Assembly (NCBI RefSeq): GCF_002250565.1
Contig: NZ_NMVJ01000007.1
Location: 213,713-277,712, forward strand
Reading direction: 5' to 3'
From: Parenemella sanctibonifatiensis
GTDB taxonomy: Bacteria; Actinomycetota; Actinomycetes; Propionibacteriales; Propionibacteriaceae
Length of the DNA: 64,000 nt
A program made the position numbers and the translations under genes. Shown piece after piece: positions 31,181-40,424 of the stretch (its first letter is position 1; each line of letters starts with the position of its first letter). Below the pieces are notes generated by a model. It was not told where the DNA came from. It did not search any database and saw only the letters and a list, made by a program, of their open reading frames with translations.

Positions 31181-32413
31181 ATGGAACCCTGGTGGGTTTG
31201 GGCGATCACGATCGTCGCGATCGCAGGATTGCTGGCGTTCGACTTCTTTGCGCACGTACGCAAGGCGCACGTCCCGACGATCAAGGAAGCGGCGGTCTGG
31301 TCGGCAATCTATGTCGGCATTGCGCTGCTCTTCGGCGTCTTCGTTTGGGTTTTCGGTGGCATCGAGATGAGCATCGACTACTACGCGGGCTATGTGACCG
31401 AGAAGGCGTTGTCGGTCGACAACCTGTTTGTCTTCCTCATCATCATCCAGAGTTTCCGGGTGCCGAGGGCTGATCAGCAGAAGGTGCTGCTCTTTGGCAT
31501 CGTCTTCGCGATGTTCGCGCGCGGTGCCTTCATCGCCGTCGGCGCGGTCGCGATCAACCAGCTGTCCTGGATCTTCTACATCTTCGGCGCCATCCTCATC
31601 CTCACCGCCGTCAACATGATCCGTGGCGAGGCCAGCGGCGACGATGACGAGGACGAGGCGAACAACTTCATCATCCGGTTTGCCCGCAAGGTGATGCACA
31701 CCTCGGATCACTACGACGGCGACAAGCTGTTCACCTACGAGAACGGCAAGAAGGTCATGACGCCGATGCTGCTCGTGATGGTGGCCATCGGCGGCACCGA
31801 TGTGCTCTTCGCGGTCGACTCGATCCCGGCGATCTTCGGTCTCACCACCGACCCCTACATCGTCTTCACCGCGACCGCGTTCTCCCTGATGGGCCTGCGC
31901 CAGCTGTACTTCCTCATCGACGGCATGCTGGACCGCCTCGTCTACCTCAACTGGGGTCTGTCGATCATCCTCGGTTTCATCGGTGTGAAGCTGGTGCTGC
32001 ACGCGCTCCACGAGAACACCCTGCCGTTCCTCAACGGTGGCGAGCACTTCGACGTGCCGGAGATCACCACGCCGGTGTCGCTGGCGGTCATCCTGGGCAT
32101 CCTCGCCATCACGATCGTGCTGTCCCTGGTCAGCAAGACCGGCAAGGTGCAGACGATCGAGAAGGGCGGCGCACGGTACGCCAAGGAGTTCCTGTCCGCG
32201 GATGCGTACACGCCCCGTGATGACGTCGAGCAGGCCTGGCGGATGCTGACCTGGCGTGAGCGTCAGTTCAGTGAGCTGCCCGACGACATGAAGACCCGAG
32301 CGGACGATCCGGAGAAGCTGCAGCAGCTCTTCGCCGACGCCCACGCCAAGCGCGCTGGGGGCACCGAGGTCCCGGACCCGGGCGCGTACCCGCCTGATCC
32401 CGGCACTCCCTGA
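31181..32413 (+). CDS. TerC-family integral membrane protein
   Basis: A 410-aa protein with about eight to nine membrane helices. The ATG at 31181 has AGGAGA seven bases upstream; the open frame extends further 5' in phase but without a site. Family marks are FDFFAH, EKALSVDNLFVFLIII and GGTDVLFAVDSIPAIFGLT, each with acidic residues inside the membrane that probably bind metal. The acidic loop GDDDEDE and a hydrophilic C-terminal tail of ~100 residues are extra to the core. TerC/Alx/MeeF-type proteins export manganese or help load metal onto secreted enzymes. Confidence 0.92.
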   Translation: MEPWWVWAITIVAIAGLLAFDFFAHVRKAHVPTIKEAAVWSAIYVGIALLFGVFVWVFGGIEMSIDYYAGYVTEKALSVDNLFVFLIIIQSFRVPRADQQKVLLFGIVFAMFARGAFIAVGAVAINQLSWIFYIFGAILILTAVNMIRGEASGDDDEDEANNFIIRFARKVMHTSDHYDGDKLFTYENGKKVMTPMLLVMVAIGGTDVLFAVDSIPAIFGLTTDPYIVFTATAFSLMGLRQLYFLIDGMLDRLVYLNWGLSIILGFIGVKLVLHALHENTLPFLNGGEHFDVPEITTPVSLAVILGILAITIVLSLVSKTGKVQTIEKGGARYAKEFLSADAYTPRDDVEQAWRMLTWRERQFSELPDDMKTRADDPEKLQQLFADAHAKRAGGTEVPDPGAYPPDPGTP

Positions 32414-32547
32414 CGATCTCCGATCTGGTCAGATGACGTGATCAACGCCGCCGGCGTCACCTTGCGAGGTGGCGCCGGCGGTGCGTTGTCCGGGCGTAGT
32501 CGGGTCGGCCGGCCATGCAACCGACTGCAGGGGCGTACGCCGGTCGC

Positions 32548-32576
32548 TAGGGTTGGCACAGCAATCTCACGAGGAG
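32548..32576 (+). promoter_or_regulatory. -10 box and ribosome site of the ion channel gene
   Basis: TAGGGT at 32548-32553 would start a transcript near 32560. GAGGAG at 32571-32576 precedes the GTG at 32587 by ten bases, at the long end of normal spacing. Confidence 0.45.
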
Positions 32577-32586
32577 CAAAGCGCGC

Positions 32587-33483
32587 GTGCCGATCTTTCA
32601 AGCCAGCCTGTGGACAGGCTCGATCACCTCGGCGCCGCCGCTGCGTGATGGGCAGCCGGCCTGGCAGCGCAAGGCGATCAAGCTGGTCGGCAGCATCTGG
32701 TTCGAGGGGCTGGTCATCGCCGTCATCGTGCTGAACTCGGTCGCGATCGGCGTCCAGACCTATCTCGAGACTGGCACCCGTCTGTCGCGCACCATCGAGG
32801 TTTTCGACGTCGTCCTGGTGGTGTTCTTTGCGGTGGAGCTGCTGCTGCGGTTCGTCGCCCACGGCCTGTCGGTGCGGGCCTTCGTCCGCAATCCGTGGAA
32901 CGTCTTCGACTTCATCGTGGTGCTGGTCGCCTGGCTGCCGTGGATCAACAGTGCGTGGACCGTGTTGCGCGTCGTACGCCTGCTCCGGGTGGTGCGGCTG
33001 CTGCGGGTGATGCCCGACATTTCGGTGCTGATGGAAGGCATCCGGCGGGCGTTGGGGCCGGCGTTCAGCCTCGGCAGCATCATCGCGCTGGGCACCTACA
33101 TCTATGCGGTGGTGGGCTATGTCGCCTTCGCCGATGTGGCGCCGGAGTACTTCGGCAACATCGGCGAGGGCATGCTGACGTTGTTCGAGCTGCTCACGCT
33201 GGAGGGCTGGAATGACACCCTCAGTGACCTGCGTGCGGCGTCTCCGTGGGGGTTGATCTACACGATCGCCTTCGTGCTGTTCGGGACCTATGTGGTCGTC
33301 AACTTCGTCGTCGGCGTGATCGTGACCAGCCTCGAGGATGCGTACGAGGCCAAGCGGGGCGTCAGCGAGGACGACATGATGGTCGTCCTGCAGCGCCTGG
33401 AGGACAAGATCGACAGGCTGGAACGCGAGCGCGACACGGCGATCGCCGATGTCACTTCGACCGAGGAGCCGGCGACGCCATGA
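32587..33483 (+). CDS. Bacterial voltage-gated cation channel (NaChBac/Cav-like), filter TLEGWND
   Basis: A 298-aa single-domain channel. There are four helices for the voltage sensor, with S4 reading LRVVRLLRVVRLLRV (five Arg at every third place). The S5-pore-S6 part follows. The pore loop has LLTLEGWND where the sodium channel NavAb has TLESW. The C-terminus contains a predicted coiled coil (VLQRLEDKIDRLERERD), as in bacterial channels that form tetramers. The TLEGW filter resembles the one I recall for the calcium-selective prokaryotic channel CavMr, so calcium permeation is likely but not proven. Its stop overlaps the next gene by ATGA. Confidence 0.9.
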   Translation: MPIFQASLWTGSITSAPPLRDGQPAWQRKAIKLVGSIWFEGLVIAVIVLNSVAIGVQTYLETGTRLSRTIEVFDVVLVVFFAVELLLRFVAHGLSVRAFVRNPWNVFDFIVVLVAWLPWINSAWTVLRVVRLLRVVRLLRVMPDISVLMEGIRRALGPAFSLGSIIALGTYIYAVVGYVAFADVAPEYFGNIGEGMLTLFELLTLEGWNDTLSDLRAASPWGLIYTIAFVLFGTYVVVNFVVGVIVTSLEDAYEAKRGVSEDDMMVVLQRLEDKIDRLERERDTAIADVTSTEEPATP

Positions 33484-34796
33484 ATCAGCCCACTCCCTAT
33501 CTGGCGGGGATGTCGACGATCGACATGACGCCGCCGGTGGGGACGCCACTGGCTGGATTCAGCCACCGCGGTTTTCACTCCAGCGTCGGCGTGGATCATC
33601 CGTTGCGGGCGGTCGCCCTGAGTCTGGGTGATGGGGCGACCGATGTGGTGGTGGTGTCGGTGGAGTTGGTCGGGCTGCAGGACGATCTGCCCGATCGAAT
33701 CGCGGCCGGCATCGGAGAGCGATTGGGGCTGGATCGGAGCCAGATCCTGCTCAACGCCACCCACACGCACTGCGGGCCGGCCCTGCGTGACAACGATGTG
33801 CACACCCACGGCTGGATCGATGAGGCTTACCGCGAGGAACTCATCGGGCGGCTCGTGACGCTCGCCGAACGCGCCCATCACCATCGGGTGCCCGTGCGGC
33901 TCGAGCGTGCGGTCGGTCGTTGCGGCATCGCGATGAACCGTCGACGACCGGATCCTGAAGCGCCAGGCCGGGTGGGCCGGGCGATGGCACCCCACCCCGA
34001 AGGCCCGAGCGACCACGACGTGCCGGTGCTGGTGTTGCGCGGCGAGGACGGCGGCATCCGCGGGGTGGTGGCCAGCTACGCCTGCCACCCGACCTCGCGC
34101 AACGGGCTGTGGATCGGCGGCGACTACGTGTCGTACGCCGTGGACGCCCTGGTCGATGCCACGGCGGCTCAGGCGATGGTGCTGCAGGGCTGCGCCGGGG
34201 ATCAGAAGCCGCGGCCTGCTGATCCGCGCAGCGCGGTCTTCGGCATTCGGACTCGGGAGCAGGTCGCCGCACTCGGTCACGAGCTGGCCGACGCGGCACT
34301 GGCGGCGATGACCGATGCGGTGCCGGTGGCGGGCGCGATTCGTACTGCCTTCGGCACGATTCCGCTGCGGACCGAGGAGGTCGACCGCGAGCGGGTACGC
34401 CGGCTGGCCGACTCGTCGCTGCCGCACGAGCGGCGCTGGTCGCAGACCTGGCAGCGCAAGCTCGCCGACGGGGAGGCCACCACCTCCGAGGCGGACCTCG
34501 TGGCGCAGGTGATCTCCGTCGGTGAGGACGTTGCGGTGGTGGCGCTGGGCGGGGAGATGACCGTCGAGCACGGCCTGCGGCTCAAGCGTGAGCTCGGTGG
34601 GCGCTTCGCCCAGGTGGTGCCGCTGGGGTACAGCAATGGCTTGGTCGGCTATGTGCCGGTGGCGCGCCAGTTCGACGAGTACGGCTACGAGGTGATCGAG
34701 GCGAACACGTTCCGACGGTACGCCGGGCGGTGGGCGCGCGACACCGAGGACCAGATTCATGGTGCCGTGGCCGGGCTGGTGGACGGGCTGGCCTGA
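33480..34796 (+). CDS. Neutral/alkaline ceramidase-like hydrolase, N-terminal domain type
   Basis: A 438-aa protein starting at the ATG overlapping the channel stop. MSTIDMTPPVGTPLAGF is the usual entry of this family. The metal-ligand phrases ATHTHCGPAL and SYACHPTSRN are present, and VALGGEMTVEHGLRL and LGYSNGLVGYVP follow near the end. The family contains ceramidases and many bacterial enzymes of unknown substrate. No signal peptide is visible, so this is probably an intracellular amidohydrolase. Translational coupling to an ion channel is unusual. Confidence 0.85.
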   Translation: MNQPTPYLAGMSTIDMTPPVGTPLAGFSHRGFHSSVGVDHPLRAVALSLGDGATDVVVVSVELVGLQDDLPDRIAAGIGERLGLDRSQILLNATHTHCGPALRDNDVHTHGWIDEAYREELIGRLVTLAERAHHHRVPVRLERAVGRCGIAMNRRRPDPEAPGRVGRAMAPHPEGPSDHDVPVLVLRGEDGGIRGVVASYACHPTSRNGLWIGGDYVSYAVDALVDATAAQAMVLQGCAGDQKPRPADPRSAVFGIRTREQVAALGHELADAALAAMTDAVPVAGAIRTAFGTIPLRTEEVDRERVRRLADSSLPHERRWSQTWQRKLADGEATTSEADLVAQVISVGEDVAVVALGGEMTVEHGLRLKRELGGRFAQVVPLGYSNGLVGYVPVARQFDEYGYEVIEANTFRRYAGRWARDTEDQIHGAVAGLVDGLA

Positions 34797-34825
34797 GCCA
34801 AGGTCTGGTCGGACTTCGACGTACG

Positions 34826-37717
34826 TCAGGCGCGAGCGCGGGCGCGTTCGAGCATCACGTCCTGCATTACCGTCACGGTTTCCTCGCTGAGGTCGACGCC
34901 GAGCTGTCGGGCGGTGGTGGCGAGGTCGCGAATGATGGTGTCGGTGGCGGCGTGGTTGCCGGCCTGGTGTTCGGCGCGCAGCAGCACCGCGCGCAACTGT
35001 TCGTCGTGAGGCGCGGCGTACTGGGCCTTGCCGATCGCCCACCGAGCCAGTTCGACGTTGCGTTCGACCAGAGCGCGTTCGCCGAGCTCGTGGCCGACAT
35101 CCCGGATCAGTTGTGCCATCTCGACCCGTAGTCCTTCGGCCCAGTACCAGTCACCCGGCGCGACATCTGCCAGCGGCGCCCCGCGGACCAGGTCCAGTGC
35201 CTGGGCCAAGATCTGGGTCGGCGTACGGCTGAGTCCCAGAGCGACCAGCGCCTGGAACTCCTTCCAGTCGGAGGTGACGGCCGGCGCCAGTCCGATCCGG
35301 CCGCTGTACGCCTCCGGCAGATACGGCTCGCCGCCATCGTCATTGCCCAGCCAGGCGCGGAGTCGACACATGTTGGAGCGGCGAGTGCCTTCGGCAATGG
35401 CCAACGCGTCGGCCATCGTGCGCGAGCTCAGGCCGGGATGCTCGAGCAGCCAGGTGGCGTACTCGATGCACTGTCGCGGCGCCCGCGGCGGGCGAGGTCC
35501 GCGGCAGCCCTCGAGGGTGACGGGTCCAAGGATGCACAGGGTCGGATGGTTGCGGTTCATCGGCGAGTCCTTCGGCACGGGCGTGCGGGGACGGAGGGGA
35601 GTGACGGTGGCGACATCGTCGTCGTCGGGATCAGACACGCGTACGCCGGCCCACCAGGCCGGTTCGTGCTGGTCGTCGCCGCGGGCGGCGAACAGGGCAG
35701 TCAACGCCGCGCGGGCGTCGGCATCGATGGACTGCGGGGTCAGGGCAAAGGACCCGATCGGGGTGCGCAGTTCCTGACGGGCCAGGTCGAGGACGGCCTC
35801 GGCGTTCGGGTCCCCGTCGACCCAGCACAGCCCGGGCCGCGGGTCGGCGGTGACCTCGGTGGGTTCGCCGTCAGCCGTCAGGGCGACCCAGGGCCGCCAG
35901 GCGTCTGCGGTGTCGGGGGCGGTCAGGCGTTGGCTGAGCGCGCCATGGTCGCCGTGGTCAGACTGGCGACGCTGGTCGGCCTCTCGGTTCATCGCCGCGG
36001 CAGCCGAGGTGGCGTCGCGGAACCAGCGCACGTGTCCGGCAGCCATCGCGGTGACCAGGCTGGCGGGTTCGCCGGTGATGAGGACCTCGATCTCGCCGGG
36101 ACCCGAACGGCAGCTGAGCTCCAGCAACAAGGCTGCGCTGGCCCCGCGTACTTGTTCGGCATCGCCGACCATCCCGAGGTGTCCGACCGCCTCGAGGTTG
36201 AGCAGCACCAGATCGGGACCGTCGGTGCCGAGCGTCGCCAACGCCGGCAGCGGAGAAGGGCTGGGCTCAGCCAGACCGGGCAGGGCATCGAAGCCGAGGT
36301 GGTGGGCGCCGGCGTCCACACGCCAGCCGTCGGGCGGGTCCGTCGGCTCGGCCGGGATCACGGTGACCTGGCTGGGGCCGAGACGGACGACCAGCGGTGC
36401 CGGGCGAGCAGGATCGGCGTGCCAGCCCACGAGGGCCCGTCCCAGTGCAAGCTGGGGCGTCAGCCTGCGTGGTCCGGCATCGGGTGCGACGGGCGGCGGC
36501 GATTCGGGATCGTCCTCCTCGCTGATCGGCGGAAATGCCAGGCGCTCCAGCCGGCTGAGGACCAGGGCGGTCTCGGGGGAGTCGGCCGGGATTCGGTGTC
36601 CGACCGGCCGCAGCTGGAGTTGCCAGCGGCGGCGGGTGGCCAGCGCGCCGACGATCGCCAGGGCCGCCAGACCGGCGACCTGAACACCCCACTCCTGGAC
36701 CGCGCCGTCTGGCGCGGAGCTGCCGGCATCCACCAGCGCGGTCGGCTGTGATTCATCAGGAATCGGGGTGCGATTGCCGGTTGAGGTCACCACCGGCGGG
36801 GCAGGTGTGGTCACCGGGGCCTCGGGGGCGGATTCCGGTGTCTGCGGCACCTCCGCCGGGGCCGCTGGCGCCGTTGCCTCGGGGCTGGCGGTGTCATCCT
36901 CGGCCAGGGTGGGGACTTCGAGCCGCCAGCCGATGTCGATCTGATCGGGGTCGGCGATCTGGTCCTGGTTGGCGTGGTAAAGCAGTGGCCACAGGTCCGC
37001 ATCGCCCCAGGTGTCCTCGGCGATGGACGACAGCGAATCCCCCTTCTCCACGACCACCGTCGCGGGCGGAGGTGGCGCTTCCTGGAGGTGCGGGTCGACG
37101 GGAAGTCGGAGCTGCTGCCCGGGATGGAGCTCGGCCAGTGGATCCAACCCCGGGTTGAGCGCGACGATCTCGTGCCAACGGCCACCGTCGCCCAGCTCGC
37201 GCTCGGCGATCGACCACAGGTCGTCGGTAGCCGTGACGGTCAGGTGGCGGGTGGGGCCGGCTTCCTGCTCCGGGACGGGCGGCGTCTCGTCCTCGGCTGG
37301 GCCGGGGGTGGCGACCGGCGCCGAAGCCGCCTGGGCCACCACTGTCTGCGCGGCAGGCGCCTCGGCGATGGCTGTCGCGGGCTGGGACATCACGACCGCG
37401 ATCAGGCCTGCGGCGAGAGCTTGCGGCCAGCCCAGACCGGGCAGTCGGACCTGATGGCCGCCAATCCGGTTGACGAGTTCGATCAACAGGCAGCCGGTCA
37501 TCACCAACCAGGCGAACCAGCCGAGCACGGTCAGGGCCTGCAGCACGACCGAACCGTCGTCGGGCTGCAGCAGCCAGCCCAGGTCGCTGGGCAGGTCGGC
37601 GGGAAGGTGGCCGAGCCACAGCAACGCCACGGGTGGTAGCACCACGATCGCGATCATGGCGACCAGCGCCGCACCGCGCGCAACGAGCCCCGGCGGGCGG
37701 TCGGTTGAGGGACTCAT
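34826..37717 (-). CDS. LysM / BTAD membrane protein at the end of the tad operon
   Basis: A 963-aa multidomain protein starting at the ATG at 37717, which overlaps the previous stop and has CCGGAGG upstream. Three membrane helices come first (to about residue 115). Then come a Pro/Ala linker, two LysM-like domains (about 155-205 with TATDDLWSIAERELGDG, and 215-265 with VEKGDSLSSIAEDTWGD), a long Pro-rich linker, and a fourth membrane helix near 370. A large cytoplasmic part follows, whose last ~260 residues resemble a winged-helix plus BTAD activator domain (MCRLRAWLGNDDGGEPYLPEA). Similar proteins accompany actinobacterial tad loci. It may link the wall state to transcription or to pilus assembly. 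Confidence 0.85.
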   Translation of the reverse strand: MSPSTDRPPGLVARGAALVAMIAIVVLPPVALLWLGHLPADLPSDLGWLLQPDDGSVVLQALTVLGWFAWLVMTGCLLIELVNRIGGHQVRLPGLGWPQALAAGLIAVVMSQPATAIAEAPAAQTVVAQAASAPVATPGPAEDETPPVPEQEAGPTRHLTVTATDDLWSIAERELGDGGRWHEIVALNPGLDPLAELHPGQQLRLPVDPHLQEAPPPPATVVVEKGDSLSSIAEDTWGDADLWPLLYHANQDQIADPDQIDIGWRLEVPTLAEDDTASPEATAPAAPAEVPQTPESAPEAPVTTPAPPVVTSTGNRTPIPDESQPTALVDAGSSAPDGAVQEWGVQVAGLAALAIVGALATRRRWQLQLRPVGHRIPADSPETALVLSRLERLAFPPISEEDDPESPPPVAPDAGPRRLTPQLALGRALVGWHADPARPAPLVVRLGPSQVTVIPAEPTDPPDGWRVDAGAHHLGFDALPGLAEPSPSPLPALATLGTDGPDLVLLNLEAVGHLGMVGDAEQVRGASAALLLELSCRSGPGEIEVLITGEPASLVTAMAAGHVRWFRDATSAAAAMNREADQRRQSDHGDHGALSQRLTAPDTADAWRPWVALTADGEPTEVTADPRPGLCWVDGDPNAEAVLDLARQELRTPIGSFALTPQSIDADARAALTALFAARGDDQHEPAWWAGVRVSDPDDDDVATVTPLRPRTPVPKDSPMNRNHPTLCILGPVTLEGCRGPRPPRAPRQCIEYATWLLEHPGLSSRTMADALAIAEGTRRSNMCRLRAWLGNDDGGEPYLPEAYSGRIGLAPAVTSDWKEFQALVALGLSRTPTQILAQALDLVRGAPLADVAPGDWYWAEGLRVEMAQLIRDVGHELGERALVERNVELARWAIGKAQYAAPHDEQLRAVLLRAEHQAGNHAATDTIIRDLATTARQLGVDLSEETVTVMQDVMLERARARA

Positions 37718-38160
37718 CGGTGCCTCCGGTAGGTGTCGAGCGGTGCCTCGGCGGTGGCGTCCAGCACCATCGAGCCGGGCAGTCCGGGCAACAACAGGTC
37801 GGTGAGATCGGCGGTGCACCGCAGCGTCGCGGTCACCGTGCCGGCGGTGCCCGGCGTGCGGCCGAAGTCGCTCAGGTCGAGGTCGATCTCGACTGTGGCG
37901 CAGCCGGCCGGCGCGGCGCTGGCCTCCACCAGAGCGGCCACATCGGCCCTGGCTTGGTGGCTGGAATCGGCGTGCGCGGCCAGGCGTACGGCGTCACCTG
38001 CCAGATCGGCGAGCTGGGCGCGGGCGGACCAGACGCGACCACCTCCGGCCAACAGCGCGATCATCATGACGATGACGGGCACCAGCAGGGCTGCTTCGAC
38101 CGCGCCACTGCCACGCTCATCGCGGACGGGACGAGGCATGGTGGTGAGCTGGTCGATCAT
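37714..38160 (-). CDS. TadE/TadF-like pseudopilin
   Basis: A 148-aa protein. After a short basic head (MPRPVRDERGSGAVEAALLVP) with the Gly-x-x-Glu arrangement of pilin-like cleavage regions comes one membrane helix, then an outside domain with two Cys (AAPAGCATVE, LRCTADL). This is the TadE/TadF pattern. Such minor pilins are needed for Flp pilus assembly. Both ends overlap neighbours by ATGA. Confidence 0.8.
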   Translation of the reverse strand: MIDQLTTMPRPVRDERGSGAVEAALLVPVIVMMIALLAGGGRVWSARAQLADLAGDAVRLAAHADSSHQARADVAALVEASAAPAGCATVEIDLDLSDFGRTPGTAGTVTATLRCTADLTDLLLPGLPGSMVLDATAEAPLDTYRRHR

Positions 38161-38513
38161 GGTCGATTCCCGGGTGCGAGGGACTCAGCGCTGACGCGTT
38201 GGCTGCCCATCGGGCCGGGGACATCGCCACTGACCACGACGGCGACCAGACGCCCACGGGGCTGAATCTGCACCTGGACGGCACGTAACCCTCCCTCGAT
38301 CGCGAAGCGCTCGGCGGCGGCGGTGGCTTCGGGAGCTGGGCGGCCACTGGCGACGACATCGACGCCGATGGAGGCGGCATCCCGAGCCACCGTGGTGCCG
38401 TGGTGGTGCATCCCCAGGTGCAACCCTCCCAGCAGCAGCCCGAGCAGCAGGGGCGTCACCAGCGCCCACTGAACGGATTCGGACAGGCCGCGCTGGTCCG
38501 CGGCCGGCCTCAT
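38157..38513 (-). CDS. TadE-like pseudopilin
   Basis: A 118-aa protein with the start RPAADQRGLSESVQWALVTPLLLGLLLGG: a short hydrophilic head, a Gly-Leu-Ser-Glu cleavage-type site, and a single membrane helix followed by ARDAASIGVDVVASGR. This fits TadE-like minor pilins. It overlaps the flp-like gene before it and the next pseudopilin after it by four bases each, so translation of the three is coupled. Confidence 0.78.
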   Translation of the reverse strand: MRPAADQRGLSESVQWALVTPLLLGLLLGGLHLGMHHHGTTVARDAASIGVDVVASGRPAPEATAAAERFAIEGGLRAVQVQIQPRGRLVAVVVSGDVPGPMGSQRVSAESLAPGNRP

Positions 38514-38716
38514 CGCGGCAGGTTGTTCTGGACGAAAGCGATGACGGCGGCGACGACGATCCCGCCGACGGTCACGGCCCCGGCAAGCAATATCGCATTT
38601 TCAGTAGATTGCGATAGACCTCGCTCGTTTCGCTGGTCGGGGCCGGCGAGCAGCCACGTCATGGCGATGGTCAGGGCGGCCACGGTACGCCGGGGCAGCT
38701 GGGTGAGTGTGGACAT
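38510..38716 (-). CDS. Small Flp-type pilin
   Basis: A 68-aa protein. The ATG at 38716 has AGGAGGAAAC, the strongest ribosome site in the operon, as expected for the main subunit. A long basic head (to about residue 33) leads to RGLSQSTENAILLAGAVTVGGIVV, with the Gly/Glu cleavage motif followed by a hydrophobic helix. The mature pilin would be only about 35 residues. It lies 14 bases after tadC, the only junction in the operon other than overlaps. Confidence 0.8.
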   Translation of the reverse strand: MSTLTQLPRRTVAALTIAMTWLLAGPDQRNERGLSQSTENAILLAGAVTVGGIVVAAVIAFVQNNLPR

Positions 38717-38730
38717 GTTTCCTCCTGGGT

Positions 38731-39597
38731 TCAGCCGAGAAGCAGGCGCATCACGGCGGGGACGAGAAAAATGAGACCAAAGACCATGGCCGGAATGACC
38801 ATGAAGAAGGTGAGGCGTTCCGAGGCGGCGTGGGCGGTGATCTTGTCGCGCACCAGGTGCTCGGAGCGCAGTTCGGTGACGCGGTTGGCGAGGGCCTCGC
38901 TGAGCGCTGCGCCGGTCTGTTCCATCTGCAACACGTCGACGAGGTCGTCGAGCAGTGGCAGCTTCCACTCCGCCGCGAGGCGTCGCAGGTCCTGGTAGGG
39001 AGAACGCTGCTGCAGCCGGGCGGTGTCCAGACAGCGGCGTACCCGCAGAAACACCGGGGTGTCGGACAGCGCCGCGGCGGCGCCGAGCGCTTGGGTCGCG
39101 CTCATGTTGGCCAGTCGGCCTAGAGCGACCAGGTCGAACATGGTCAGCAGCGACTCCGCTGCGTCCCGCTGGTCCACCGCGTGGGTGCGCCGCAACTGGA
39201 GATCGGGGATGAACCATCCCACGAGCCCGCCCAGAATGCTGAGCCCGGCGGGCACCTGCCACGACGCCAGGCCGAACCAGAGGAACGCTGCTCCGATGAT
39301 CCCCGGCATCAACAGTCCCAACACGGCGTGGATGACCTTGTCGACCAGGAACTCCTCGGGGGTCAGGCCACGTACTTCCAGCCGTGCCCGCGTGGACGGG
39401 CTGACCAGGCCGGGGCGCCGCTGCACCAGCCGTGCCCACCGGCCGCCAGTCGGCGGTGCCGCTTCGGTGACGGCGGACAGTCGAGCCAGACTCGCCCCGA
39501 GTGGTGCCGGCCGACGCATCACACCGGCCACCACCAGTGCGATCCCGGCCATCACCGCCATGCCTGCCACCACCGCGGTCCCGATCTGAGTGATCAT
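38731..39597 (-). CDS. tadC: TadC-like type II secretion F-domain membrane protein
   Basis: A 288-aa inner-membrane protein with the T2SSF domain. Helices flank a cytoplasmic part containing LLTMFDLVALGRLANMSATQALGAAA and LQMEQTGAALSEALANRVTELRSE, and the C-terminus ends with a helical pair (FFMVIPAMVFGLIFLVPAVM). With TadB it forms the platform on which the TadA ATPase acts. Its start overlaps the tadB stop by ATGA. Confidence 0.88.
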   Translation of the reverse strand: MITQIGTAVVAGMAVMAGIALVVAGVMRRPAPLGASLARLSAVTEAAPPTGGRWARLVQRRPGLVSPSTRARLEVRGLTPEEFLVDKVIHAVLGLLMPGIIGAAFLWFGLASWQVPAGLSILGGLVGWFIPDLQLRRTHAVDQRDAAESLLTMFDLVALGRLANMSATQALGAAAALSDTPVFLRVRRCLDTARLQQRSPYQDLRRLAAEWKLPLLDDLVDVLQMEQTGAALSEALANRVTELRSEHLVRDKITAHAASERLTFFMVIPAMVFGLIFLVPAVMRLLLG

Positions 39598-40424
39598 GAT
39601 TGACCACCCAGCAGGATCCGAGCCCGGCGACGCGGCACGGTGAGTCGTCGCATCCCCAGCAGGGCGGCGAGATAGATGCCGACCAGCACCGTCAGGATGA
39701 CCTGGCCGACCGGAGTGGCGTACGGCTCGAAGAAGCTTCGCCCGACCACCAGTGCAGCAGCCAGCACCACCAGGGTGATCATGGTCACCTGACGCACCAC
39801 GACGCGCGGCTTGGCGCGCTCGGCCTCGATGTCGCGCAGCGCCGAGAGTCGGTGCTGCAGTGCGGCGGCCAGGGCCCGCAGGCAGGCTCGAGCACCGGTG
39901 CCGCCGTTGGCCGAGGCCACCATCAGCGCTGCGGCGACCGAGTCCACATCAGGTTCGGAGAAGTCGTCGGCAAAACCGCGCAGGGCTCGTTGCGGCGGCG
40001 ACCCGTCGTCGATGCGAATGATCATGGTCGCGATCGGCTCGCGCAGGATCACCGGGGCGGTCCGGGCCGACGAGCGAATGGCGTCGACCAGGGAAGTGCC
40101 CGTGCCGAGGACGCCGATCAGTTGGGCGACCCAGCGATCGAGCGCTTCCAAGCGCGTGATCTCGTCATTGGGCGGCGCGCTGAGCAGATAGGGCATGAGG
40201 GCGACGGTCACCGGGACCAACACCAGCATGATCGGCAGTCCAGTCAGCGCCGCTGCGGCGATCCCGCCGAGCAGGGCGACGATGCCCGTACGCCACCAGC
40301 GGGCAGGAACCTTGATCGGTTTCCACACAGCTGTGGACAACTCTGTGGATCGTCGCAGCCCGGCCACGATCAGCAGGGCTCCGCCGACCAGCGCGACCCC
40401 ACAGGCCACTGCCACCGCGGTCAT
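39594..40424 (-). CDS. tadB: TadB-like type II secretion F-domain membrane protein
   Basis: A 276-aa protein from the ATG at 40424, which overlaps the tadA stop. It has two N-terminal helices, then the T2SSF cytoplasmic region (LDRWVAQLIGVLGTGTSLVDAIRSSART, VASANGGTGARACLRALAAALQHRL), and two C-terminal helices. It is the partner of the TadC-like protein in the pilus platform. Confidence 0.88.
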   Translation of the reverse strand: MTAVAVACGVALVGGALLIVAGLRRSTELSTAVWKPIKVPARWWRTGIVALLGGIAAAALTGLPIMLVLVPVTVALMPYLLSAPPNDEITRLEALDRWVAQLIGVLGTGTSLVDAIRSSARTAPVILREPIATMIIRIDDGSPPQRALRGFADDFSEPDVDSVAAALMVASANGGTGARACLRALAAALQHRLSALRDIEAERAKPRVVVRQVTMITLVVLAAALVVGRSFFEPYATPVGQVILTVLVGIYLAALLGMRRLTVPRRRARILLGGQS

